This document shows positions 23,827 through 37,137 of a stretch of DNA of 64,000 bases, piece after piece. Source of the DNA: Apostichopus japonicus (taxonomy: Eukaryota > Echinodermata > Holothuroidea > Aspidochirotida > Stichopodidae); the NCBI RefSeq assembly GCF_037975245.1, contig NC_092576.1:41670611-41734610 (forward strand), in the 5' to 3' direction. Position 1 is the stretch's first letter. Each line of letters starts with the position of its first letter. The notes under the pieces were generated by a model. It did not search any database and was not told where the DNA came from. It saw only the letters and a program-made list of their open reading frames with translations. Made by a program: the position numbers and the translations under genes.

Positions 23827-25331
23827 ATGAGAAACATCCTTACCTTGCGTGCTTTTTGAAAACGAGTTATCAAATCCAGTATAAGACAATCCAGCCAGTT
23901 CCGTTGAAAGACTACCGGTATTATTCTATTGAAGAAGTCTTTGTCGATAGTAAAATAGAAATCATGGGCAGCAGAAACAACAAAGATGAGAATGAACATG
24001 ACACTACATGGCTTTCCTCTTATAAAGACCTGTTCAATACTGATGTCGTCAACTCGAACCGAATTGTAATAGAGGGCGCTCCAGGTTTTGGTAAAACCAC
24101 TTTGGCGTTAAAGATCGCTCACGACTGGTGTAGTTCTCAAGATTCATCGCCTTTGCAAAAGGAAGAAATTTTACTTCTATTGTCTTTGCGGAATGTTTTG
24201 GGATCAGTATCCATTTTTCAGGCAATAAAGACACAATTGTTGCCACCAGAATGTACTCTATCGGAAGAAGAGGTTAAGTCAACACTCTCCAAATGTCGTT
24301 GTTTAATCATTATTTTAGACAATTACGAAGCATATTTAGGTCGCGATGACAAATCTACTCAAGTCCATAAAATCTTAATCGGAAAGATGTTTGCCAATGC
24401 CAAAGTCATTTTATTGACTCAGCCGGATGTCCTTCCTTCTGATCTTGCACCTGACACTATGCTGTTGCGATTGGGTAGTTTTGATGCTAATGTGCGTCAA
24501 AGGTACCTCCAACAAATTGCTTCAAGGGAGGGAGCTGACACGGAAAAATACAAGAGACTCTCATCCCTACAGGACATTTTCAACCAGAACATCATACTAG
24601 CAGATATGTGTCAGGATCCCATGATCTGTGCGATGGTCGTCCATTTGACAAAGGACAATGAATTTGAAAGCACTAACACTATGTCATTGACAGGTTTGAT
24701 AAGGCATATAATTGATTGTTTGTACCGTCACGTGTCTAAAAGTTCTAAAAGTGAAAGAAAGAATCCAGAAGATCATACCAAATTAAATGAACTAGTGTTT
24801 AAGGAACTTTGTGAGGATAAAAAGGAACAGTTACTTTTTGAAAAAGAAACGTTGATTCAAACGACTGGAGAGTCATTGATCGATGAGTTGATAGAAGTTG
24901 GTATTCTAGTACAATCAGATAAGCCAGTAGACAATTCTAACGAGAAAGGTAAAACAGTTCTACGATTTTATCATCCCATATTTGCTGCGTGGTACGCATC
25001 GCTCTATCTTGCATACTGGCTTAGTGGTCGATGGAACAGGTGGGTCAGTTATTACATACAGATGGCAGACCCATTCCGTTTCGAATTGGTTTACCGCTTT
25101 GTATGTGGAATCAACCATGAATCTGCAGACAGGATTGTAACTTATTTGAAGAGCATCACTGGAGGGAGGCAGCTTGAAACGTTGTGCATTCTTGAAAGAA
25201 CTGAAAATCTGGATCAACTTTTCAACAACATTACCAGGGTCTGTCGTCCTCTGTATAAAATCCGAAATAGGGATGCCCAACTCGTGAGACAATCTAAAAT
25301 AAAGTTCCTTCAATTTGCATCAGATGCGGAG
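23827..25331 (+). CDS. NACHT ATPase exon of NLR-like gene 1
   Basis: This exon encodes a NACHT-type STAND ATPase, the nucleotide switch of NOD-like receptors. It enters in phase 1 after TTCCTTCCTCAG and leaves in phase 0 at GCGGAG/GTTTGT. Visible motifs: a YSIEEVFVDSKIEI lead-in typical of animal NACHT proteins; Walker A GAPGFGKTT; a hydrophobic Walker B strand LIIILDNYEAY; a sensor-like strand VILLTQPDVL in which the usual Arg is Gln; then helical and winged-helix parts (LADMCQDPMICAMVVHL, and an FYHPIFAAWYASLYLAYWL segment). No death-fold or signal peptide is visible. The second NACHT exon in this window (61863-63316) is a clear relative with identical intron phases. Known for the family: nucleotide-driven oligomerisation on sensing of danger. 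Ligand is unknown. Confidence 0.92.
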
Positions 25332-25425
25332 GTTTGTTACATACGTTAACATGTTTTGGTAATATATCAGTATGTCCTAATTAACTGTTAGCTTCCCGTT
25401 ACGAAAGAATTTATTCATTGTACAG

Positions 25426-25488
25426 GCCAATCAATGCTTGGCATTTCACAGGGCGATATGTTGGAATTTCCTGTTTAGTCTTGAAGAT
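25426..25488 (+). CDS. NACHT gene 1, short linker exon
   Basis: A 63-base, phase 0 to 0 exon between TTGTACAG and a GAT/GTATGA donor encodes a helical stretch with Trp and Phe (AFHRAICWNFLFSLED). It bridges the NACHT exon and the leucine-rich exon in frame. A nearby better donor (GTAAGT at 25500) would put a stop in frame. Moderate support only. Confidence 0.5.
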
Positions 25489-25637
25489 GTATGATGTGGT
25501 AAGTTTATGAGATCCCATCCTTTACGCACACATGTCTTGTAAGTATGAAATATAAAGTAACTCCATTATATCCCACATACGTACAAATTAAGTTAAATAT
25601 TGCTAAAGATTTCTCTACACATTATATCCGTTTACAG

Positions 25638-25846
25638 ATTCCTATTACTTGTTTGAGAATTATGGATAATTTCCAGAAAGTAAATAAATTTGGTGATAAA
25701 CTCGTTCTTCAATCTGGTGAGAGCATCCCACCATTAACCTCTCTAAAATCTCTCGAGATCTGGAAAGTAGAGAAAATCATGACTGAAGACGACTTTATGT
25801 CTGTCTTTAAGTATTCGGCGAGGTGTCCACAATTGGAATCCATAAA
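25638..25846 (+). CDS. NACHT gene 1, leucine-rich exon
   Basis: Phase 0 entry after CGTTTACAG and phase 2 exit before GTAGGT. The 69 codons contain leucine-rich-repeat-like strands (PPLTSLKSLEIWKVEKI followed by MTEDDFMSVFKY and CPQLESIK), the repeat pattern that follows NACHT in NLR proteins. Only about two repeats are present, so the sensor region would be very short. Confidence 0.75.
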
Positions 25847-25873
25847 GTAGGTATACACTCCCCAAGCACTCCC

Positions 25874-26278
25874 CACACATAAAAGCTTACTTTTTAACGT
25901 CGTTAATTATGATTTTCAAGTAAGTGGTTTAAAGCAACCTTAACAAAATAACATGTTATGCTAAAAGGAACTTAACATGGTAACCAAGTTGATTGAAATA
26001 ATCATTATAAGTGGAAAAGTTTGGGAGGAATGAAAGAATTATCAATCTGTTTCGCCTGTCTTTTATTTGGAGAAAAAATGACGGTTTGTCTACTTTCGGT
26101 CCATTTCATATCTTGTCGAAGATGTTGGTGTATCCACTTTCATTTCCACTTATTTCACTAACCGTGGTTACTATGTTTAAGTCCCTTTTAACATAACATG
26201 TTATGTTTTTAAGGTTGCTTTAAACCACTAACTTGAAACTCATAAGTAACGACGTTAAAAAGTGAGCTTTTATGTGTG
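25874..26278. mobile_element. MITE with ~105-bp inverted ends, intronic
   Basis: Left end CACACATAAAAGC… continues for about 105 bases and recurs inverted at 26174-26278 with roughly one mismatch in ten. Both arms contain AACATGTTATG and GTGGTTTAAAGCAACCTTAA. No target duplication was seen. It sits in the intron between the two leucine-rich exons of NACHT gene 1. Confidence 0.8.
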
Positions 26279-27324
26279 TTTAAAAGTAGAATCGAGCGAA
26301 CTGTGCTATTTTGCGTTTAACGATCATACTTTGCATATGAAACAATAATGTAGTAAATGTATATGAAAAATGTCGTGATAACATGAACAATATATTGCTT
26401 TACAATTATCAACTCCCAATGTATAGCTTTTGTGTTGAATTCCAATATCTTATTGTGAAAATTTTTAAATAAGGATTGATTTAAGACTTGTTTGCTTCGT
26501 ACTTTTAAGTCGTTTACTAATTGAGAAATGTGATGTAAAGATTCACGCTATCACTCTCAGGAATATGAAAGCCTAAAGCATGAAATAAATAAAAGGAAAC
26601 TGTTTTGCAACATGCTTTTTTGACTTGACGTTTGTTCAGTTATTGCAAAATGTGACGTAAAGATATCCCATGCAGGTGAAAAATGATACATTTCTAATTT
26701 ATTATCCCAATTCCTTACTTTTCGGAATCCGTTACCGGTTTATCATACTGCCATATCAATACACCAATTAATGGAATATGAAAGCTTTAAACATGGTATA
26801 ACTCTGAAGAATATGAAACATCAAGTTTGTATTATAGAGTTACCTATGTTTTATAATAACATAGAGTTGCTTTTTAAGATCTTTTCTCCGTACACTAAAA
26901 ATGTTATGTTATATTTATATTAGACGTTGTTTCTCACTACATGTTCTCTTTTCCCAACGATAGATTTACAAACTGCATGAAGTCAGACACATTCACACAC
27001 TTTTCCGATATGTCACTGCTTAAAGACAGGAAAATAAAAGGTAGAGTCAATATACGGTACATCATTTTATATTGTAATATAACGTTTTCTATTAATATAA
27101 AGCTGTCCTTTTTTTTCCCATTTGTTAATCGCCAATTATGAAAACGATCTTAGACATTGCTATAGTAAGTACTTCTACCTTTTAAAACTGCCGTCAAAAT
27201 TGGATGGCATCATATGCCAAGATAAGCATCACGTTAGTAGCATGTGATTTTACAGTTAAATTTTCAGTTCAGATTTCGCAGGCAGCAATCGAGTTGATAT
27301 TGTTATGTAATTATCCACCGATTC

Positions 27325-27560
27325 ACAATGGCTTGATCATTTTGTACTGTAAATAAGAGACAACTGTCAGACAGTCTAAACTGATATGTGTTATAACACC
27401 GTAACATAAGTTAGACCTGTCAGCAGGTGCTACTGTGTACTCAATGTGCAGGGCTCAATCAGTTTGTACTGTGAATCAGAGAAAACTGTCAATCAGTCTA
27501 ATCTGATATGTGTTATAACACCGTAACACATGTTATATCTGTCAGCAGATGCTAATGTGG
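27325..27560 (+). repeat. Tandem duplication, two ~115-bp copies
   Basis: The strings TTTGTACTGT, GTCTAA, CTGATATGTGTTATAACACC and GTCAGCAG occur in the same order in 27338-27430 and 27460-27550. Intronic to NACHT gene 1. No further copies seen. Confidence 0.7.
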
Positions 27561-29603
27561 ATAATTACTAACTAGACGAATTCACGACTCAAAGGCTGTT
27601 CATTTCTTTGACTAGGTAGGATACCCTTGTAGATGATCGTTGTAATTGCAGATTTTAGGCATTTTGCAGTAAAGTGTCATCCACTTTCTGCTAAAATATG
27701 GAGGAATTTATTGAGTAGTCTGGTTAGTCCAGTCAAAGTTCTTCTCAGTAGCAACTGGTTAGAAATGTAACACATGTTAAGGAATAAAAACCCACATCAT
27801 TATGCCACGCCCACTCATTAATATTCATGACGTTACATTTTTAAGCAATAGGGTTCATGTACAGCCCATTGGCTATCAGTTCGTTATATCATACTAGAAA
27901 AGGTACATGCCTTAAAGTAAATGTGTCTTGACGAAGTCCACACTTCTACTTCCCGAAGAGAGCCAGTAGGTTCTCGTAGACAAGTGTCTCCGGGCCCCCT
28001 CAGAAAATAGCACCAAAAAGTAGCAGCACCCTCTTGTCGGTTCAGAAACTATTATCAATGGACATAAGAAAAAAACCTCAAATACATTGCTAACTGTAAA
28101 GTCATTTAACCAGCCAAAATGGTTAAGAACTCACACCAACCACACGAGCTGTTATAGCCTAGTTGGTAAACTGATAAACAATATAAATTAGTTTGGTTCA
28201 AAGCCCATGCTAGTAAAATAATTCCTTTCCACTTCCATGTTTCTATTTTTTTTAAACATTAAGTCACAAATCTTCATGTACATTACCTCGGGGATTCCTT
28301 TATCTTTTCTTCTAGTCAACTTGACTCCTGATAGCGAAACTGACGAACTGTCATATGAACTTGATCTTGATTCTGGACGTTGGTTGGTAGGTTTTTTTTT
28401 CTCTTCATTATTATTATTTTTTGATTGCAGTCTGATTTCCAATGATTGAGGCAAAATCTAACCTTCTGTTCATTATAAACGACTATCGTGAAAGTAGTCC
28501 TGCTAATCCTTTAGGTAGTCACAAAAATGCGTTCATGCTTTTACAATTGGAGCCAAGAGATTTATATGTCAGTTATATTAGTTTCAATTATCAACAGTGT
28601 GGTTAAAGGTCATCATTATTGGCCTCCAATATACCAGATAGTCAAAAAATAGTATCCGATGCTCAGACCCTATCCGGCATTTCAATGCTACCGTCAAGGT
28701 ATTTTTGATAAACAAAAAATGTAATGTCTAATTTAGCAATTTTAGCATGCTAATATGTTGAAGACAGTAATGGTTACCTTTAATATATTCACTGCCCCAA
28801 AATTATCACAACTCTTGTGCTTTTCTGCGACGATTGATTCATTTGAGGAGTGACGGAACTCGGAACAAATGGAATTCTTTGGCTTATAGGTTTATTTGCT
28901 AGTCGCATATTTCAGATATCGAATGTTAAGTACAATACAATTTCATGAGACTCAAGTTTAATTTAGAATGGAATGAATTAATAAACCTAATTCAGTAAGA
29001 GGGTAGTTCATTTATTTACATTATTCATTCTTGATTTAAAGGTATTATGTTGCATGTTGTATTACGTCAAATATGACGTCACGTCTTATGTGTTTTTGTC
29101 TCATATATGAATAATGTCATCAGATGGTATTTTTTTTAAGTGCATTATGATGAAAATATGCATGTATATTATAGAAAAACTAGTCTATATAAGACTACCA
29201 GCCTAAATCACATTTACACTACACTCCACAGTATTATATTATATTACATACAGTACACTAGTCTACATTAGTCTGTTCCAGAAGTACGACGACGAAGTTC
29301 AATGTCATAGAATCAGTCAATGAATCCTCTACATGTTAAACCAACTATTAATAATCATATATGTAATTTGAAGTAAAAGGGATTAAAGCGTAACTACTAA
29401 GACGACATTTTACAATCAATGAGAGACAATATTGAATGACTATTTTAAAATACCTGTATTGCATCGATCGATATAGTAAGCTATTGCTTGTCTATAACTT
29501 TGTAACTGAAATAATGCAGAATAGTCCAACCTTTTACTGGTTTAATTGCCTTGACAGTTAAACCTTGAAACCATTTATCTTGCTTTAAACATTTAATTTA
29601 CAG

Positions 29604-29781
29604 ATCAACTCAAGTGGGTAAAGTCATCATCAGAAAATTCAAGATCAGCTCCTCAGAGATAGAAGCAGTCAGTGATGCTTTACCTGGTGATGTCATCGAC
29701 AGGAAATTGAGAAAAGAAGACCTGGACAATGACCGTAACAGCTACTATATATCGCGAGTTCCTGCTTGCAAGAGGATCTAA
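29604..29781 (+). CDS. NACHT gene 1, terminal leucine-rich exon
   Basis: Phase 2 entry after TTTAATTTACAG joins exactly to the exon ending at 25846. It encodes a further LRR-like strand-helix unit (KVIIRKFKISSSEIEAVSDAL) and a charged tail with a YY pair, ending in TAA at 29779-29781. With it the gene is closed: about 650 residues, far shorter than most NLR proteins. The 3.7-kb intron before it is mostly AT-rich and contains repeats. Confidence 0.75.
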
Positions 29782-32700
29782 AATACATACCTACAAATAA
29801 CTATTCAAATGTCTTTGTTCCCGCAGCAGCTACAATATACACTAGTTATTTTATTTTCCTATGATAACGAGGATAACTTGCAGAATTGTATTCGTCTCCC
29901 TGATTATGTTTTAATCAAGTTAACGGGGTAAAAGCTTTAGAAGGGAGGTATGGAGCGTGTAGACGAATTGGTGTTATTAAGTTGAACATATCGTGCGATT
30001 ACATGCCAATGTTTGTTAAATTTATAGTTTTGCGTCTGCGGGTGTAGGTAATGTGAAAGAGTGGGTGAAGTTGGATTGGGGGGGGGCGGGCGGGAGGTAC
30101 TTCCTTGAGAACCACAGAGGATATTACACTATTAGGCATATTTTTCTTTATGGAAGAAAATGGAAGAAAGTTTTAATTATATATATTAATGTTCCTCACC
30201 ACCTCCTCTTCTCTGAAAACCGAAGTTAAGCCCCCCTCCGCCCCGCTCAGTTTCTCCTCATCCGATCTCATATCATTGTTAAAGTCTTTTCTCACCCCCC
30301 CCCCCCCAGAAAAACCTAATATGTTAGTCGTTGTCACACATACAAGTACACAAGGAAATTGTAGTCTGTGTGACTTCCCCGCATAAGAAGCATTGCAGTT
30401 TGTGCGTATAGCCTAACAATTACGTTCATATAACGAATAATTGGATATACTAGTTCCATTTTACTAGGGGTAAATGACAATGTAATCATTAAATATATAT
30501 GTATAGGTACAGAGTACTTATCGTAAACACATACAATTTAATTGGGTTTTTCGATATGTACTTTTCTTTTCATATCAAATGACAGGTTATACTAATATAA
30601 TAAAAAATATGATAAGGAAATGAAAGTCTGCTGATCTATGTGTATGAAATTATCAGGATGAGTTTTACAATATGAATTGTTTATAAATATTTCTCTAGCA
30701 GCATTTAGGTGAAAGTTTATATTGAAGAAAAAAACTCTAAGAAACTTGAGTATCATTGAAACTGTACAATGAGACACGATTATAATATAAAATGTAAAAC
30801 GAAATCTGCTCTATGTTTACCCATTAATCAATACAGAGAGTTTTGATTTAACAATTTGTAAATATTTTGGAATAGAATTTAAGTAAGCCTTCATAGTGAC
30901 ATTTTACTTTCAATGTCTCAGTTCCTTAAATTCGTGCAATTGATAATCGACAGTTATGTTTCGTGTTTCAATTTGATAGGTTTATGTTCCACAGTCCAAA
31001 CAGACACCGATTTTACTAAATTTAATTAGCCTACTGGAACACTTTTTTCCTTTTTTTGAGTGAATATGGAGACTTGCTGCTCACGAAAGTAATACCAAAA
31101 ATATTTCATTTGTTTTTTAGCTTTATTGTAAGAATTAACTACTAGTATTGTGTGGTTATGCGATGTATGTTAATGTTTTGTAAAACAATGTGTGTACTCG
31201 TCTGATTCATATCAATACATAACCCCCCTTTTCCAACTCCCCCTGCGGTAAATTTATTATTGTTTAACGCTATGTAAATTATGGAGAAAATCAAGTTACT
31301 TTAATGATACAAACAAACAGCAAAAACGACCACCATCCGAAGACGCTAATGTTTGTGAAAGTTTTTGACAGAAAAATCCAACAAAAAGTCTCAAATATCC
31401 AATAACGACCTGCATTCCTAGCGTCATGGATGCATTATCAACATTTCAACAACCAGGTAATCTTTTTTTCTCACATATTCCGTTGAAATATAAGATCGAG
31501 ATATAAATATACAAACCGCTACTTGCTAGAAAATATCACATTGTCGAGATAAATTGTAAACTTCATAGATGAAATGTCAAAAGTTAAGCCGTCAAATTTT
31601 GAAATTACTCGTTAACATTTATAACAACACGTCACATTTTACAGATAACATATCGGACTTTAAGATAAAACATCAAAGGGTTACTCTAGGATAATGCAAT
31701 GTCAAGATAAAACGACGATCTTCACACACAACACGTTCAAATTTAAAAAAAAAATGAAACTTCTAAATTTCGAGATGAATCGACATAAATCTTCAAAATG
31801 TTTTGAAAAAAAAATCAAAATTGTCAGATAAGACGTCAACATTTTTGCGAAGATTGTAATCATTTTCTAATGTAACGCCTTTTTGTTCTCGACAACCGTC
31901 GCTCTGGCCAAACAGAAAAAAAAAATCCCTGGTGAAACAGAAGAAACGTTCACCATAGCTGATACCTCTTGCTATGAACCATTTTTTTTTATCATGATTT
32001 ATCTTGTTAATAAAAACGTACATAACCATAAAACAATGACAGGTAGTGTCTTACTGCATAGATTACTAATGACACCAGTTTTCCATTTTCCTGCTGATTA
32101 ACACCAAACCCACATTTATTGTATCGCTGTTAATAAATTGTTCATAATTATTCCGATTGTCCGTCATTTTCTACAATATTAAATAACTCTACATCATGTA
32201 TAAGTGTTGTTAATAAGTTGATTTCCCGTTGAAAAATTGTTTCGTCGGTTTTACGTTACTTAATGTGAAATGATGTTTTTATGCCGCCTTGAAGTAAAGT
32301 AATATTTAAATTTAGGTATTTGTTACTGATTCGCTGCGAAGTTCCGAAAATCATCCTTCAGTTTTTATTGCAGTAGTTCAAAGTTGATCTGGTTTGGGGA
32401 TTTTATCAGTAGCATGATAAAAATTAAGGCAGACAAAAAGAACAGTCAAATGAAAGTCTCATTGCGATGAAAAAATGAAAAGAAAAAAAGATAGACTTAC
32501 TGCTTTACCTTTTGTTGAACTGGGCCCACATACTTAATGACATTGCATAGGCTGACGCTTAAGTCAGTAAAACGTAAAATAAGTATATATATTTGATTTT
32601 TTGTTGTTTATGAACTGAATCTGTTAAATTTTATCTCTGTGCGTGACTAACATGATATTCACTAAAGAAGGAAATTTGGAACCTGTGATGCCAATTTTCA

Positions 32701-34056
32701 AGTATATGTATCTTAAATATGAGTTTATCAGTAATAAATATATTCTTAACAGCATTGCTTCTGGCCAATCTATTCGTATCATAACGATTTGCTTTACGGA
32801 GGGAAGTACTAAGATAAATTTGAACAAGTAACAAACCTTGCTGTAATCACAATGTAACGCTATCCCGTCCCTTACGTGAAAATAGAAATATAGAAAGCTT
32901 GTAAGGTCCTTATAATGGAATTTTTCAAGCAAACTGTCTCGCCAAAACAACAAAAGAAACGGCCTTCCCCTTTAACGGTTACTCCCAATTCCTGTCTTTG
33001 CATTTAAGCAAAATTATCAAAAGGTATTTCCTAGTTGTCTTAGTCTTTAAACAAAAGCACATTTTTCACCCATGCAAGCTGTCATTTGCATCCCTTTTCC
33101 TGATCTAAAGTCTTTACTAAATAAAGTTGATGTATATAAGGACAATAAATTGTGATGTTTGATGTCCCACGTTAATCGATTCGTAAGCTATTAATCCCCT
33201 TTTTATTATTACTCTTACATTCCATATTTTACCTGTATTTTTTTAACTCATATTTTGGTTTAAAAAGTTGTTTAAGTCCATTTTTCGTACAAAATGCTGG
33301 AAATAATGAAATCATGCCAGACAAATTTTAGAATGAGCTATGCGCTGAGATGAAGTTAATTCAACTGCTCTCCTCATATTATTTCACATTCACGTTTTAT
33401 AACTGTCAGATAAAACAACACATGTAATTGATTTTTATCATCAACATGGACGTTTTTCTTGTATAATCCCATTAAAACTAAACTAAGTAAACGTGGCTTT
33501 GCTCTGGTAACGGCTATTTTCTCTGAAGTCAGTGATGGAAATAATGTTGCTACCGTCAATGTCAGCTACATGGTTCCTGTCATACGCTTGAACAAGAACA
33601 GTGATTATTTGGACAACGTTCTTCGTCTAAGCATCACATTACTAGAATTAAACTATACTATGAATCATCATTTGTCAAAGTTAATAATGTATTCAATCAT
33701 TTGAATGATGTTCAAATTGCTTAATTTTGTTCTTTTCAAACATTCCATCATACCGTCATATTACGCGGCCATTCACAGTGTAAGGAATTTAGTCAAATGA
33801 AGCCGTATGGCAACCCAATATATACCATGTGATTTAAACCTTATAAGATATTTTTTTCTTTTAGCATTCGTAATCGTAGCTACAACGTCATTATGATGAC
33901 TTGTATATTATTATGATATTAAGTAATCATATTTTGGAAAATAAACGAGTAGTTATTTCTTTGAGATTTTCTCTTAAAAGTTACTATGATCGTTAACGAT
34001 CTTCTTGGTGAGTTGTTATAGGTTTAAGGTTTAAGTTGGTGTAAAGTGTTACTAAC
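29782..34056. other. Non-coding stretch, no gene recognised
   Basis: AT-rich sequence with G and C homopolymers near 30078-30095 and 30295-30308. Frames at 32624-32953 and 33459-33704 lack domain patterns and splice context. Confidence 0.5.
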
Positions 34057-34387
34057 CTTGAACATGCAGATGGTGCTCCACTAAAACATTCTCTAACCGT
34101 TTACATCGGTAGATACCTTCGTGGAGCACTGAGATGTTTGATATAAGTAATGTCCTGTTCTCTTCTATAGAAATAGTCTCTTCGAATGTGGTATCAACAC
34201 GAACATTACCAACGAACAATATCTTGTCCTGAAAGATCCAGTCGGCTTTCCAGTCTGTACACCCTTCCAGTGATAATGACTGAGACTGGATCACATGATG
34301 GATGAAAACATTCGTGCAAGTCACACATGGAAGGGAGAAAGTTAAAAATCCAACAACGAAAGGCAACAACGGGATGTGTTGAAACAT
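34057..34387 (-). pseudogene. Orphan signal-peptide/Ig first exon
   Basis: ATG 34387 opens a hydrophobic signal peptide (LLPFVVGFLTF) followed by a V-type Ig domain with the typical end HEGIYRC and a phase-1 donor CAAG/GTTAGT. It is a clear paralogue of the first exon of the pseudokinase receptor (53583-53916): shared are SLSLE/SVSLE, DWIFQD/DWMFED, TLLI and EGIYRC/EGVYRC. Here the first Ig cysteine is displaced by one residue (SLEGC rather than SLEC). No following Ig, transmembrane or kinase exon is visible on the minus strand below 34057. Either the start of a gene with undetected exons or a stranded duplicate; I favour a relic. Confidence 0.6.
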
Positions 34388-35524
34388 ATCTGTACCTAAC
34401 CCCTGTTACTGAGGGATAGAAGTGAGGGAACGTACTTACCTATAACTGCATCCTGTAAGAGAAATAAATTATGATATAGGCGTTGTTTACGTCATGATCT
34501 TGTTATCAAACGAATTCAAAACGGAAATTAAAATCTTTGCTTGGCTTGAATTCTGTTATGCTCTGTTGATCTTTCTGTTTCAGTTACGATCTATTTTTGT
34601 TAAGCGGTACTTACATTATGTTTATATAAATATCGCAACAAGGAAAATGATTAGGATTGTGACTTTATTAAGGTCCCTGTAGCCGTGGTGTATAAAGATA
34701 TAGATGAGAATGACAATAAGACTTCTATTGGATTATTTCATCTATTCAATCCGTGAAAACTACAAGATATATATATATATATATATAAATTATCTATTAA
34801 CGTACAAATATATCACAAAATAATAAATAAATCGCAAGAAGCACAAAACATACAAGTAGCACATAAAGACTATATAGAAAATGCAACGCAAACCTCAAAA
34901 ACGCAACTCAAATAGTTTCTACAAATTACACATTTAAAACTTCATAAACCGCAATAGTTAAAATGTACCTTTTTAGTATCCTTTACTCCTAACGCAAATC
35001 CCGTGACAATGAAAGGTCACAGAGTATTGGCATGGGTTGTACTGTCTGCCACACCCTGGCACAAGTAACATGTCTAATATGAAGTATATAGCAGAACTCC
35101 GATCACATAACTGACCCTACGCAGATCTAGAACGCCAGCGAGCTCCCTGATCTCTCCATGCCACATGAAGGAACGACCAAACAGAAGGCATGGCCTCACA
35201 CAATGAATACACACGAGACACACTCTCTTACAGTCCCTCTCCCCCGTCCCGAAGCAGCTATTTCATTCATGAACTAGATGCACAGCATCTGATATCAAAC
35301 AATACTATTATATAGAAAATTTATTACGGGCAAGTTTACAATTGTTTATTTAAGATATAGCATTCAAAGTTAAAACGAGAAGGTGTCACTATAGCTTCCT
35401 TGCTAACACCGAGACTTTGACTTCTTGTTTCGAAATTGTTGGATAAAAAGTGCTTTCATAAACAACGTCTTCATTATCATTTAACTTTTCTTACGGATGC
35501 ATTTATATATGACTTGTATGTACG

Positions 35525-35746
<222 letters not shown>

Positions 35747-36114
35747 ATCCACAAGTTAATAAGCTAAATAAGCTTAATAAGCTTAATAATAAAACTAAAT
35801 AAAGAATGAAAAAAGCAGTGCAAAACTGACCTCTTTTCATACCCTAAACTCTTTTAATTTGAAATTTAGTGACGGAAAATTCCCATATGAAAACTACTCC
35901 TTCTAATACGGTGCGATATATGCAAGCATATGTGAGTTAATCAAACAGGGGTGGAAGGTGCTGGAGACTTCATGTCATGTTTGTGTTCAAGAATCTTTGA
36001 ATGTCCCCCCTTACCAACAATGAGCAAAGCGGGTAAGCATAATTCCCCCCCCCCAAAAAAAAATAGTGCTCACGTACGCAGGCACCTCGATACCCGGGGA
36101 CATGTTATTGCAGT

Positions 36115-36188
36115 GATTGTGATGTTGGTTTACAGGCACGATCCTCGCTGTGTGTGCGCGAGTCCCGGGTTTGATTCATCGTCAACCT
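36115..36188 (+). repeat. Diverged tRNA-like element
   Basis: B box GGGTTTGATTC and anticodon-arm region TCGCTGTGTGTGCGCGA match the better copies at 36460 and 37066; the A box has degenerated. Confidence 0.45.
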
Positions 36189-36459
36189 TTTTTTTTTCCT
36201 TTTCTTGTTTTTCTTGCGTAGAAAATATGTCGATTGGCACGATTGTTAAACATGCAGCATTTGAATCTGTTGCATTGTAACTACTAAATAGGTTAAATTC
36301 GTTTTCATGTCTTCAAAAGCTATTGACGATCGGCTATAGGCAATTGCTATGATTACGTCATCTATTTCTCGTGTGGTATACCGATAGCTATTACCTATTA
36401 GCTGGAGGTCAACGTGTCGAAACTACATAGGCTGTGCTACAGTTACAGCATATGTACGA

Positions 36460-36531
36460 GCGGCCTGTTGGTGTAGAGGTACGGTATTCGCTTTGTGTGC
36501 GCAAAGTCCCGTGTTCGATTCCCCGTCAACA
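36460..36531 (+). repeat. tRNA-like element, SINE head or tRNA pseudogene
   Basis: A-box-like TTGGTGTAGAGGTACGG and B box GTGTTCGATTCCCC at tRNA spacing. The anticodon arm would have a CTTTG/CAAAG stem with an odd six-base loop, so not a normal tRNA. A poly-T/pyrimidine run follows, as after Pol III terminators. Confidence 0.55.
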
Positions 36532-37065
36532 GTTTTTTCTTTCATTGTTTTTTTTTCTTTTGCATTATAACACTCAATAGGTAAAGTTTGTTTTCATGTT
36601 TTCACGGTCAATACATAGCTATAACCGTCAGTATATAGGCAATTGCGGTGATTACGTGATCGATTCCTTATGTCGAAGCTATCTAGTCGCCGGAGAAGGT
36701 GTATTACATGAAGATGATGTCTCGAAGGTACGTGTTAGGGGTAAATGCCCCCGCCCCGTTAAACTGTTTCCCTTCAAGTCCTAGGAGGCTAGAGTGAGCA
36801 TTAATACCTGTAGATTGCGTCTATAAGGGACGACTTAGATGCTGATTTCGGTGATAATATATAAATATGTATAATGGGTTGTTAATAGATACACTAGGGT
36901 AGCCATTTCTACGGTCAAAAAATCGCTATTACCGATCTGCTATAGGCAATTGCTGTGATTACGTCATATATTTCTCGTGTGGTATAACGATAGCTGTTAC
37001 CTATAAGCTGGAGGCCAACGTGCCGAAGCTACATAGGCTATGCTACCTCAATAGCGTTTGTACAA

Positions 37066-37137
37066 GCGGCCTGTTGGTGTAGAGGTGCGGTCTTCGTTCT
37101 GTGTGCGCGAGGTCCCGGGTTCGATTTCCCGTCAAAA
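37066..37137 (+). repeat. tRNA-like element, second copy
   Basis: Near-identical to 36460-36531 (GCGGCCTGTTGGTGTAGAGG, then GGGTTCGATTTCCCG). Part of the 606-base duplication. Confidence 0.55.

Noticed and set aside
28316-28386. Exon candidate on the plus strand (NLTPDSETDELSYELDLDSG), phase 1 to 0
   Set aside because: Good splice sites, but its phases do not fit between the NACHT gene 1 exons, which need 2 to 2, and no other partner was found.
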